Shown here: one piece after another, positions 10,181 through 21,500 of the stretch
Layout: every line of letters begins with the position of its first letter
Position numbering within the stretch: the first letter of the stretch is position 1
DNA from: Microbotryum silenes-acaulis
Lineage: Eukaryota; Basidiomycota; Microbotryomycetes; Microbotryales; Microbotryaceae
DNA: 64,000 nucleotides
Reading direction: 5' to 3'
NCBI GenBank assembly: GCA_003665825.1
Contig: QPFY01000005.1
Location: 682,001-746,000, forward strand
Made by a program: the position numbers and the translations under genes
The notes under the pieces: generated by a model
What the model was told of the DNA's origin: nothing
Seen by the model: the letters and a program-made list of their open reading frames with translations, nothing else
Databases searched by the model: none

Positions 10181-13038
10181 CTGGTGGTACGACCTCACCG
10201 CACTTGCAGGGGAAGGGCCTTGCAGCAGACGTCAATCAGTACCAATATCAAAGCGCGTGTAGCTGGGTGACTCGGTCAGGTACACGTAGTAGACTAATAT
10301 GCTCGGCACGTTGCACAGGAACGTGAGCTTGCTATCAGTATCATCGCCGGAGACGATTGTCATTCCCCTGGCCAGGTGTGCTGACGACCTCGGCATCTCT
10401 CACAACTGTGCTACAGGCCTCGAGTAAGTGCAGAGTCCGTCAAGTCCAGTGTCAATGTGCCACATCGTTCATCTCCGAGCTCACCTCGCGCTCGACTTGG
10501 CACACCCTCCTGCCCACTCTAGCTTCTCTTGCGCCATCTTTGCTCCGAATGGAGATCTCATCGCCAATGTGAGTGTCTCAAGATGGAAATATATTCATCC
10601 TTTCAGACCTGCGAGCTCCTCCCTCGGCCAAGGCACCTGACGCCTCTTCCCCACCACTCTCTCACTACCACAGGCGCCCCACTTGCCTGTGCACCTCGGC
10701 TCCATGTCCTTCGCTGTGCGCTACCAGATCGAGACCCTCGGACAGGGTGGCCTCCATAAAGGCGGTCAGTCCTATCACTCGACCATACGCACTCCGACAA
10801 GATCATCGCCTGACTGAGATGTTGGTGTGTGACAGATGTTCTCCTCTCGAACCACCCCGTCGCGGGGGGTTCTCATCTACCGGATATCACGTGTGAGTTT
10901 CCATCCTCAAGCTCGGACGAGCAGCCAAGTACTCTTTACTGAGAACATCATTTGTCCGATCTCAAGGTATCACACCCGTGTTTGGGCAAGACGGCAAGAT
11001 CATCTTCTTCACCGCTTCGCGAGGGCATCATGCGGGTCAGTCAGAACTTTCATTCTCTTGACCGCGAAATTTCAGTCATTGACCCCAGTCCATTTCCTTT
11101 CCAGACATTGGAGGAATCCTTCCAGGTATGTCAATGGTGCTACATAGTATCCGTACGGAATTATGTGTCTGACCTTGTTTCCCGAACGTGAACAGGTTCC
11201 ATGCCACCCACGTCAAAGACGATCTTTGAGGAAGGCGCGCAGATCAAGAGCTTCAAGGTCGTATCGAGGGGTGCATACCAGCGCGACGAGCTGGTCAGAT
11301 TGCTCGTCGACGAACCTGCGCAGTATGAGGGTTGTAGCGGAACTCGTGAGTCGACGCTTAAGAATTGAGTAACGATAGTGCACTGACAATGTACTTCACA
11401 GGCTGCCTGAGCGACGTCGAATCGGACCTCCAGGCGCAAATCGCAGCCAACAACAAGGGCGCGAACCTGATCAAACTCCTTATCGAGGAATACACTCTCT
11501 CCGTCGTGCTCGAGTACATGCATCACATTCGGGACAATGCCGAACTCGCCGTGCGCAACCTGTTGAGACGGGTCGCCAAGAGGATGGGCAAGACCGAGTT
11601 GAACGCGATCGATTACCTTGATGATGGGACGCCGATACAATTGAAGGTACAGATTGATGAGGACGAAGGCTCGGCTGTATTTGACTTCGCTGGGACGGGC
11701 CCCGAGATTTTTGGTAAGTGGTTGACGGTGAGGGCACTTGAATTTGGGAAGCCAACTTACTGTTGTCGGATTGGATGACAGGTAACCTCAACGCACCAGT
11801 CTCGGTAACTTACTCGGCCATCATCTACTGCTTGCGAGCGATGGTTGATCAGGATGTGAGTCACTTCCAAATCGGAGTCGCTTGGTGTGGCCATGGCCTG
11901 ACCGTGCCCGTGTGTTCCTTTGAATAGATCCCACTCAATCAGGGTTGCCTCACACCTGTTGAGATCAAACTACCCCCAGGGTGCTGCCTCAACCCTTCGG
12001 ATACCGCAGCAGTCGTAGGAGGGTGAGTACTCCCCATAGCACCACAAACACAGGTTGCGCACTGACCCGAATATCTTGACATTTCGAAGAAACGTCTGCA
12101 CCTCGCAACGCGTCACCGATGTCGTCCTACGAGCTTTTGAAGCTGCCGCTGCATCACAAGGGGATTGCAACAACTTGACGTTCGGGAACGGGGGACGCAA
12201 TGAAGCGGGTGAAGCGGTCGAAGGGTTCGGTTACTACGAGACTATCGCCGGTGGATCGGGTGCCGGTCCGACTTGGGATGGGACGAGCGGCGTTCATACC
12301 CACATGACAAACACGAGGTACGTCACTGATCCTTCGCGGATAACAGATCGCTTCGCCTCTATACTGACACCTGTTATCTGGTGATCTATGCACGTACAGG
12401 ATCACGGACCCGGAGATCCTGGAACGACGGTATCCGACCATCTTGCATCGGTTCGAGATTCGGAAGGGCTCGGGTGGGGAAGGGGCTTATACGGGTGGAT
12501 GTGGTGTCATTAGGGTATGTTCTTGGCTTTCCCCGCTGGTTGTCTTTGGGTTGTTTGGGTTGTGGTGAGCTCATTTCTTTTCTGCTTTCCTCTCCTCATT
12601 CGGACAGGAGATTGAATTCCTCGAGTGGGCACAAGATCCACTTTTCTAACCCCCACCAACATTCACTAGCTGACCGCCCTTATCCTCCCCCACAGACCCA
12701 TCCAATGCTCCATCCTTTCCGAGCGCCGCGTGTACGCGCCTTACGGACTCGCCGGCGGTGCCTCCGGATCACGCGGTCGAAATCTCTGGATAAAGCAAGC
12801 CCGACCTGAACAGGATGGGGATTCGGGCCTCAAGCCGAGGACGATTAATCTGGGTGGTAAAGCGACGGTCAAGATGGGGAGAGGGGATCGGATCATTGTT
12901 GAGACGCCTGGAGGTGGAGGTTGGGGTAAGGTTGGGGAGGGGAGGAAGGTGGAGGATGGGAAGAAGAAGGCGGCATTCGGGAGGGGGGATGCGAGGGGTA
13001 GTGAGGCGGAGAGGAGGGGGGCGCAGGAGGGGGTCTGA
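9991..13038 (+). CDS. Hydantoinase B/oxoprolinase (HyuB-type) stand-alone protein
   Basis: Fifteen exons (9991-10064, 10210-10256, 10480-10568, 10674-10764, 10836-10892, 10967-11035, 11105-11125, 11196-11345, 11402-11713, 11782-11855, 11928-12022, 12090-12317, 12400-12514, 12608-12624, 12696-13038) give 593 residues in one frame. The sequence matches the C-terminal HyuB half of eukaryotic 5-oxoprolinase: [80 protein letters not shown], and the Gly-rich end [13 protein letters not shown]. Full 5-oxoprolinase is about 1,300 residues with an ATP-binding HyuA half first; HyuA is absent here. The product may be a subunit acting with a separate HyuA, or a truncated gene kept open. The joint of exons 2 and 3 uses a weak donor and is the least certain. 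Confidence 0.8.
10141..10181. repeat. (CGA)n trinucleotide microsatellite
   Basis: About 13 uninterrupted CGA/ACG units lie in the first intron of the HyuB-like gene. The run is in the intron, so length changes should not alter the protein. Confidence 0.95.
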
Positions 13039-13465
13039 TTGAGAGCATGTTCGACGTGTAGCATGTGCGAATGGAAATCTGTTTGGGCTTGCATGGTGGA
13101 ACGATCGCTTCGACAAAGAGTGAGAACACCGCCTATGCGGAGTTCGTTCTCGATGAACAAGCTCCTGGCGGTGTCGATCTCGACGGCATACCTTTTTGTG
13201 AGTAGTTTATCTTACCGTAATAGCTTCCTTGCGTCGGGGGTCGCGCGAACTGCCTCTTCAAAGATCACCGCTTTTAGCGCTGAGCTGAGTGCTCGATCGC
13301 AACTCGTCTTGGGGCGCCGCACCATCCCATAAAACAACTTCCCGGTGGCGAAAGAGACAGTAGCCGGTCAGCTCGTTTCAACATAGACTATCATTTACAA
13401 CATCAAAGACTATGCAGTCACAGGATACGCTAGATGAGATATGAATGTGGCACAGTCGACCTAGC
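13039..13465. other. Intergenic with a short coding-looking fragment
   Basis: At about 13100-13200 (+) the reading ENTAYAEFVLDEQAPGGVD is followed by a good GTGAGT donor, so it looks like a fragment of an exon. I cannot link it to a gene on either side. Confidence 0.35.
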
Positions 13466-15460
13466 TCAACTTTCTTGAAGGTCTGGTCGGCGAAGGCGCG
13501 CGAGGTCCACGCTGGCTTCTCCCCAGTCCACAAGGAAGATCTGGCCGTCGCCACGGCGAACAACGTTCGGCCTCCGCTCGTCGGCATGAACAAGACCCTC
13601 GTCCGCAACCAGTTGGAAAGCGGCCCTGGGCAGACACGAGGAGAAGCGCTGCTTTGGTCAGCGTTTCGCGGATCCATGGATCATGACTCATCCACGGACA
13701 CGCGAGCTTACATCGTCTCGCTTTCAAGTTCTTCATCAGCGTCCCACTCCGCCTCCGGGATGACCTCTCCCGCATGGTCGAAGACCAGGATGTAAGCGGA
13801 ACCGTCCGATCCACTGCGGTAGAGGCCATGAAACTTGGGAATAAAGGCGCGCGCAGCAGGAGAGAGCAATGGGACGATTCGAGTGTGGACAAAGTACTCG
13901 CGAGCGACCGAGGAGGCGTACTCTCCCGATACAATCTTGGCGACGAGGAAGCTGTCTGCTTCATCATCAGAGGACGTCGAAGTGGGTAAATCCGAAGCAG
14001 CATCGTCTTCGACTCGGCTCCAGCGAGCAGACCAGACCATGGAAGTGCGCCCGCCGCCGAGCTCAGTGACGAGCTCGAAGCGATCGAGGCTGCCGGCGGT
14101 CACGATCGACTCGACCCGCAGCACAGATTCGGAAGCTTCTTCTTGTCGTAGGGCATCAGGAAAGACCTGCGGGAAGCAGGATCGAGCTCAAGTCTACAAT
14201 CTCCACCCTCGAACAAGGAACACTGCAGACACGCGTGTTCAGTAGTAGACTTGCCTCGCTACAGTGAAGTTCGACGGCGATCGCGAGTAGGTCCGAAGCT
14301 GGGTCCCCGTCTACGCCACAGATGATCTGGGACGGGCATCCCGAAAGCAGCGTTTCAGTCATCAGAAGGGTGAGCCTGTCAGTTTTTGAGCAGGGCTGAC
14401 CTTTTGATCGGGACGGTGCTGCATCGACACCGCCGTTTTGCCAACTTGGACAAAGGGGATCGAGGCAGTTTCGTCGGGCTCGCCGATCTGGCTCGATGAC
14501 AGTTCTGAAAACTCTTCCCGTTCGAGTATCTCCGTAGCGGTGCGCAAGGAGTGTAGCGTGTCCCACGAGGGGCCTAACGACTCCTTGTATAGCCCAACTG
14601 AAGAGCAAGGTGAGGCCGGAGCGAGGGCGATATCAGCTGAAATGCTCGAGAAGATGCAACCGCAGCGAGTGATCTGGATGAGGGAGAGTATCACAACTTG
14701 CGTTCACTATCATATACGCGTCGCCTTCCAATCTTTCCTTCAAACGCCCGTCGCGCATGAGGATGCGGATGTCGATAGGCTCATGGGACGCAAAGTCGAG
14801 CCAAAATTTTGGAGGCGTGATCTTCCTATCCGCAGAGCTGTTGGTCTCTACAGCAAGCATGTTCACTACGTCGTATCGACCTCCGTTTTGGACCGTTTCC
14901 GTGCGGGGCTCCACCGCGAGCTGGACATCTCCCGGTTGGCCGAGATGTCCGTGCATCTGGGCGTTGTGAGGCCTGATCAACATCTCCGTGCCGACCAACG
15001 CCGAGACCGAAGGCACCACAGCTTCTTCTAACAGCTCCATCAGGTGATATAAGCTGTCGCTGTCTCCGCTGACCTTGAAGCGGACTCTTCCGAGGTTAAA
15101 TCTCTTCAAACACGTTGGCGGCAGACGCTGGTCAAGGCCCGAACCCGATCGCAACGACCCATTCTTGAACCCCTGAACAACTCGATCAAGAAGGGACGGA
15201 TCGCAGATGGCCAACGTAAGGGGAAACTGTGGGAGGGACTCGCCAGGGAAGCGCCTAAGTTTAGGACATAGGAGACCGGAAGGCCCAACTTGCTTGTCGG
15301 GTTGAGTAGTTGTAGTCGCACGAGCAAGTTGCGGTGAAGATCTGCCAAGCGGCGGCGGCGACGGGACAACAGGACTGCGCCGCGGGTAGTAGATACTGGA
15401 CGGGAACTTGAACGAGAGCAAGTCCTTGAGGACTGTCGGATGGACGGTACCCAATCGCAT
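13466..15460 (-). CDS. Protein-kinase-like hypothetical protein
   Basis: A multi-exon gene on the minus strand. Its first large exon runs from ATG 15460 to about 14710; further exons lie near 14670-14410, 14390-14235, 14150-13712 and 13625-13466. Only the last joint is secure (GTAAGC donor at 13711, acceptor before 13625), so the full protein is not fixed. The C-terminal part is kinase-like: GSLDRFELVTELGGGRTSMVW resembles a glycine-rich loop, FLVAKI a VAxK lysine, LVHADERRPNVV the catalytic loop (HxDxxxxN) and FLVDWGEA the metal-binding DxG with Trp between. The N-terminal part is unlike known domains. Such divergent kinases are common in basidiomycetes and their substrates are unknown. Confidence 0.6.
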
Positions 15461-16455
15461 CGTGGGCGACGGGGCTCCGGCAGGGACGGCGGGAAGCTGT
15501 CATGAGGCCAGACGAAGACGAGTCGATAGCCGGAGGGGCCAAGCACTCCAGCAATTAGCGATCATTCGTATCTTGCATTGCCGCACACTCGGCCGATATT
15601 GATACATGCCACCGTCCTATGCACTTGTACTCACGGGCGGGCTGCGGGCCTGAGTCGCCACGTGGACTCGAAGTTGAATCCTGTTGGCTTGGCAGTGCTA
15701 GTGATGGCGTTGCGAATGCGAGCACAGAGCGAAGGTGTAGAACTTGTCGAGACTGACAATTTTCAGCTCTAAACCAGGCGTTGTGTGTCTGCTAGAACGC
15801 CGATGAGAGCAGGTGAGAGAAGGAAGAACGAGAGGGAGCACGTGACCACGTGAGCGCGTAGGCCAACTGCAGGCACTCTGGGCCACCGCAGGTCCGCAGA
15901 ATGAGAATGAGAATTTGACTTTCAGCTACTCAACCAAAAAGAGATTCACGGGACCGACCCTTATCGGTCGCTGGAACACATTATGCGAGCAATCGCCTCT
16001 GACCTGACTAAGACGTCCACCTGGTTCCCCTTACCCCAGTCACAATCCCTTCCTTTCTTTTTTCTCCCTCTTTCTCCATCTTTCCTGCAACCCACACTCT
16101 TCCCTTAAATAGATGCATTCTATCCCTCCCTTCCCCGTTAACTCTAGCTGTCTCCTCCTCGGGCCAGGCGTCCGCCAGTCGAGAGAGAGAGGTTTTCTGA
16201 GCTCGTACGCAAAGTCCCGTCAAGTGTTTTCGGACGCTCACTGTCTGGCTGTCGTCGAAGTCGGAAACTGGGACGCGAGCGAAGGGGTGGGATCCGATGC
16301 TTGAGCCGGGGGTCAGCCCGCAAGGTACCGCTTATCGCGAAAGTGACTGCGAGGATGGATGATCCGAACCGACGATGTAGACCCGAGTCACAACGTCCGC
16401 CGCGCACCTGAAGAACGCCAACTAGACCTGTCGAGAGTCATTGTGTCCCCGACGG
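15461..16455. other. Gene-free stretch
   Basis: Contains the likely promoter of the kinase-like gene. Short frames on both strands show nothing recognisable. I saw no clear repeat. Confidence 0.45.
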
Positions 16456-16791
16456 ACCCGTCCAATGCTCCGAGCATTCTTTCCGAGCGGAGCGTCTGAA
16501 GCCCCTGGCGGACTCGCGGGCGGTGCTTCCGGATCACGCGGTCGAAATTTCTGGATAAAGCAAGCCCGACCTGAACAGGATGGGGATTCGGGCCTCAAGC
16601 CGAGGACGATTAATCTGGGTGGTAAAGCGACGGTCAAGATGGGGAGAGGGGATCGGATCATTGTTGAGACGCCTGGAGGTGGAGGTTGGGGTAAGGTTGG
16701 GGAGGGGAGGAAGGTGGAGGATGGGAAGAAGAAGGCGAGATTCGGGAGGGGGGATGCGGCAGAGAGGAGGGGGGGGGGCGCAGGAAGGGGT
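16456..16791 (+). pseudogene. Copied last exon of the HyuB-like gene
   Basis: This stretch matches exon 15 of the HyuB-like gene (12696-13031) almost base for base from the exon's first nucleotides, including the Gly-rich coding sequence of [13 protein letters not shown]. The first 70 bp are more diverged, and an insertion or deletion pattern differs near the end, where a run of G replaces coding sequence. The upstream exons are not present. It lies tail to tail with PTH2, whose stop is at 16854. No start codon with a sensible protein is available, so I call it a gene fragment. Confidence 0.85.
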
Positions 16792-16853
16792 TTGGTTGGT
16801 GACTTTTTCGGATGCGATGTGTGTTTGGCAATTGCAAGTGGATTTTGTGGAGG

Positions 16854-17972
16854 TTACAACAATTTAAGATGCTGCGTGACTTGGTTCACGAGCTGAACCG
16901 GGGCGGGACCGATGCCGAGTACGGTCGTGCTGCCCGAAGCGACTTGTGTGCGACCTCTGTTGAGGCCAGGAGATAAGCGTCAGGAGTGTATTCTACCCAT
17001 CAGAAGATGGAGCGGTGCAAACGTCACTAACGCATCCTGAATCGAGCGTGCACAAATGCCGAGTGATTTGGCAGTGGCTTGGAGGATGAGCAGTTCTTCC
17101 TCCGAGTCGCACTTGACGGCAATTTTGGCTTGTCTGTGGATCAAGGCGATGCAAGGTGTGAGCTTGATTTGACCGACGCTCCGCACCAGGCGTTGAAGAG
17201 GTCGCCCACCCTGTCCTTTCCCAATGCCGTACGAGCTGTGGGGAAGATGTCGACGTACTACGACTCGTGAGTGAATGATCGAGTAAGAATCATGTCTACA
17301 TGGACCCACATCTGGATTCCCCTTGATGACGGATTTGTAGCATGCTAATGTGGCGTGACTAACGAGAGGGATTTAATGGGTGAGTAAGAGATTTTTCTTG
17401 CCGAGCTCGGCCCTTGCTCCTGCAAAGTAACCTTACCCGCATTGAGCAGCGATCTTGCCTTTGGTCATTTGCAGATCCGTTCGTACGACGAGGACCTGCA
17501 ACGCTGAAGTAGGGTAAGTGGTAGTTCCCCCAAGGTCCGAAGCTGATGCCGGCAGAGTGCACGGACCAGTTTGCAAGGTTCGTCCCCCTTCGCCTTGACG
17601 GTGGCCAAATCAGTGAGGTTGACTTCATCCCCTGAGTCATCATCTTCTTCGTCTTCTGTTTCCTCGTCTTTTGCTGTAGGGTAGGACGGTTTACCCCCTC
17701 TCTGTGAAGAGAGACGACATCAGGGTAAGTGGGGTTGACTGCGAAAGCCCGGCCGTCGAGCTCGGAGTGAAGGGACGACGTACGGAGAGCGGCAGTGAAG
17801 CGCCCAAGCCGATGACCTGATGAATACGACGGCATGATCAAACAATGAGCTGGTGCTCCGACCGATCTCTGTGAATCGGACTTGCATAACCGATCGCACC
17901 ACTCGCGAGCGCGACGGCGGCGCAGGTCGACCAGAGAGAGGTTGATGATGAGCCGAGGGGACTTGAGGACAT
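16854..17972 (-). CDS. PTH2: Peptidyl-tRNA hydrolase 2
   Basis: Eight exons (17972-17916, 17816-17784, 17701-17567, 17495-17437, 17358-17306, 17235-17178, 17133-17032, 16956-16854) give 199 residues. An N-terminal hydrophobic stretch ([16 protein letters not shown]) fits the membrane anchor seen in eukaryotic PTH2, followed by an acidic linker. The catalytic domain is typical: [20 protein letters not shown] with the conserved Lys, [10 protein letters not shown] with His, [15 protein letters not shown], and [19 protein letters not shown] near the end. It cleaves peptidyl-tRNA to recycle tRNA. Exons from 17701 onward are firm. The first donor (GTCGCG) is weak, so the exact N-terminus is uncertain. 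The gene is divergent from the auxilin gene once the intervening transposon is ignored. Confidence 0.92.
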
Positions 17973-18246
17973 GACTGGGAGCAGAGGGGGGTGAGAGGAT
18001 TCGAGTTGAAAGACTGGTTCGGGTGTGTCGAGCCGAGAGCTGAATGGGGTCTAGACGCTCACGGCACTCTCACGGCTGAGCTGAGGCAGAGCCGAGCCCG
18101 AGCTGAGACAAAAAAATGCTCTCCACTGCTCTCCACTTGCTCTGTCAAGACTCAGCGGCTGAGCTTGGGCTGAGGGCCTCGGAGGGCGCGTATACTCAGT
18201 CTGAGTCAGTCTGCAGGCTGGGCGCGTCTACCACGTCACTGGTTCG
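17973..18246. other. PTH2 promoter side, left flank of the transposon
   Basis: Short GC-rich stretch with repeated GAGCTGAG/GCTGAGC words. No coding sequence is supported. Confidence 0.5.
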
Positions 18247-18254
18247 ACACAGTC
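18247..18254. repeat. Target-site duplication, left copy
   Basis: ACACAGTC directly before the left inverted repeat is repeated exactly directly after the right one. Confidence 0.93.
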
Positions 18255-18285
18255 AGGACCCCCGAAAGCCCAGCCGGAGGCGCAT
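18255..18285 (+). repeat. Left terminal inverted repeat
   Basis: 31 bp, identical to the reverse complement of 24817-24847. Confidence 0.95.
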
Positions 18286-18568
18286 GTGGGAAAACGCCCT
18301 TTTTTGGCCTTTTTGTCAAAGTTTTTTTACCCTATTTTGGCCCCAAAATGTCAAAATTTCACATGCGCCTCAGAAATATTATCATAATGTGTTCTTCATG
18401 CTCCAAAAATCGCTCAAAAGTCCTCGCAAACGCGTTCCGAGCGTTTGCGGGCGCGCGGCGGCCGATCGAAAGTGGCTTGCGGCGCGCGTCGCTTCGGCTG
18501 GTGTCGCGCGTGGCTCCAGGCTTCAAACAAGCCTTCCTTGCTTTGCTGGCTGGCTCGCTGCTTCGTTG

Positions 18569-21500
18569 TCAGACTTCCTTTTTGCTGAAGTTGAGCTCCT
18601 TGTTTCCGCGGTGGCATTTGTGCGGCTTGTAGAGGTTCTGCCGGCGGCATCTCGCAGGCCGGGCACGCTCCGAAGGGCGGCAAACCTTTGCTCGGCATGT
18701 GCGCTCGTGCTGATTAGGCGCTCGTCCGGGTAACATGAGGTGAGGTCCGTGGTTGAACAATATGTAGTCGTTGGCGGGCCTAATGACTCGATGACCTGTC
18801 GACCATCAATCATGCGGAACGGCATAGTGCCATCAATGAGGTGAGTGGAATAGCATGTTTTCTTGATGAGGCGAAGCTCCTGTACGACGACATTTGAGAG
18901 TAGAACCAAAGAGGCGAGCGTACCTTGGTTGCAGTGGTTTGTTGTCACTTTGCTGTAGATGTATCGCACTGTAGCAGACAAGACTTGTGTCAAACGAGAA
19001 CTTCACAGCTCAACTGCCACTCAAAACAACGTACCAATTCCGATAGACAGCGCTTCTTCTCCATAAGCAGTTTGATCGCAGCTGAGTGAATGCATGCCAC
19101 GCTTGAGGTTAAAGCAGATCAGAGATCCAATCTCCAATGGTGTGGCAGCGGTTACAGCTCCGTCAAGCGATCCAAAATGATGATAGCGTTGTGCTAGCGC
19201 TCCATACTGCTTGTCTCTCTCAGGGAGCTTTTCCTAAAAGTATAGGACCAACAAAACATTAGATCCAGTTGCCTTCGTTCCTAAATTCAGCAACAACTCA
19301 CTTGAATGCGGCCATCCTCAATATAGGCGTTCTTCTGAATCTCGTTTGTTGTGAGCGCTCGGGCCACCTGGCCACCTCCAGTCCAGCGAAAGCTCCTTGC
19401 GGTGCCCGCCATGTCTTCGAAGTGAGATGGTCCCATGGACTGCACCAACCCTTTCAAGACGCGTGAATGTACTGCACTGCGTCCTTGCTCTGTATTGCTA
19501 ATCTCTAAGCCTGCCTCTCCGCGACTTGTGTCGCTCGATTCCATTGGCCTCCCTTTGAGTAGAACAGCTCTGAGGTGGCTACACTCATGAGCAGCTCGAT
19601 GGGCAATCAAGCTGGCCCAGTTCAGCGAGAAACTGGTATCGCGAGCATCGACAAGAGGCGGAAGTTTCAAGTGTGTAGGCTGTATAGTACCGAAGATGCA
19701 TGAGCTCAGATCGAAATTACGATAGTTGAGCTTGGTAGACGCACGATTGGACGTAATGAGCTGTTTGCCTTCTCAATGGTCTCGAGTACGTAGCGTTCCT
19801 CAGCTTGTCTATCAGCTTCGTCGTAAGCGATTTGCACGTCGAGTCTGGCCAATGAGAAAGGAGAACAATATGAGGTCCGGATTAAAAGGTAGAAGAACGC
19901 TTCAGCGCACGTGGCACAGAGAAGTGTTCACTCACAAGGCTGCCTCAACGTCAAAGTCCAGAGCTGCAAGCGATCGAATTGCACGGTCGACAGCTTCCCG
20001 CTCGTTTGGGTCCAGTTTCACAACACCTTGGCACGTGCTACGCCGCATGCCGTCAAGAGCAGAATCCAGCAATTCGGTGCGGAGCAGACCTTGATCTTCC
20101 TTGGTAGGATGATGGTCTTCAAGATCTACTTCAAGTGGGCATGGTATCCCGTGTCAGATACGCATCACTTGTAGACCAAGTCGTTCGCAACTCCATACCT
20201 TGAATTGTTGTGCCACGGGCGAGTACGTCCTCGACGAGTATGTCAGGTTGCGGACCTTGGTTGCGTCTGTTGGACGCGATGCGTTGCACAGGCTCCCACA
20301 TGCGTAAACCTGAGAGCAGTTCACGCGCAGTATTTACCGCTGCAAAACTGGTGAGAGAGATGTCGCCATCACTGGGATACGTTCGCATCGCAACAAGGTC
20401 AAGATCGTCGAGGTCGTTGTAGGTATGATGGTAGCCTTGACGTGATCCCGCCGCCTCGGTCTTAAACTTCCTCATGAGCCCCAAGAGTGCAGTGACTTTG
20501 CCAGTTGCCTGTCGGATTCATAGCCGGGTTAACTACTGTATAGATTAGATTGATTCATGAAGAACGCACCTGCAAGAACTCTAGAGCATCGAATTCCTTC
20601 ACAATCTGGCGTATACCCCCGAAGAAGTGCTCCACCATTTCTGTGCCATGCCGCCAGGGAATGAACGATTCCTTCGGCCAAAAATCTCGGTAGTTGCGGA
20701 CGAGAGCAATCGTTGAGTCAACCATCTTCCTGACCCCATCAAGCGTTTCTTTGGCGAGGAACGAGTGAGAGCTAGATCCGGGGCGACTTCGGACAAAGTC
20801 ATACCACGCCTCGAACGTATACCTGACAACGAGCAACATCCTGATACGTTCAAGGGGCTGAAGCGACCGGTTCTGGATGGCATCGTGTAACTCGCCACAT
20901 AGGAAGAGATATACGACGGCATCGGGGTCGAGTTTTTTGTCTTCAGCGAGTTCGGTTACGAGTTCGAGCGTCGCCTTGGAGAATGCCCGATGTGTTGCAT
21001 TGTCGTTTTGACGATCACGCCCGACCACATCACGACGAGACAGAGTACGACGCGACTCCACTCCGCCCAGGATGGTAAGCATATCCTGGTAGGCAATGCA
21101 TCCGAGACCGCCGAACAGCAATCTTGCTCCAGAGTCGATAGCGTTCCTCAGACATTTGGCGAGGTGTTTTTCGTCCCGACAGAAGACTATCGGCGTTCCC
21201 GCGACGTTGACGGTCGATATAGTGATCTCAGGAAACACTCCGTCCGGATCTGGGGAGGGGAGGGTGTATGATGACGCGTTCCTTGATCCGGTTTGAGCAA
21301 CAGCGCCACCCTGATCGCGCAGAAGGACGGCAACATTACGTTGCAGCACACCCTCGCTTGCCGCACCATCTGCGGAGATGGATACCAGAAGGTGTGCGAC
21401 GCGACGTTTTATTAATTCTTGTATCACTGAATGTAACTGTTCGGTCGCGTCCCCCGCGTTCGTACTTTCGCCGATCACAAAAGCGGCAAACACCTGTGCT

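Noticed and set aside
14633..15031. Plus-strand frames opposite the kinase-like gene
   Set aside because: Antisense shadows; codon pattern and protein-like composition favour the minus strand.
18116..18733. 205-residue plus-strand frame at the left end of the transposon
   Set aside because: It crosses the element boundary and inverted repeat and runs antisense to the end of the transposase gene. No family likeness.
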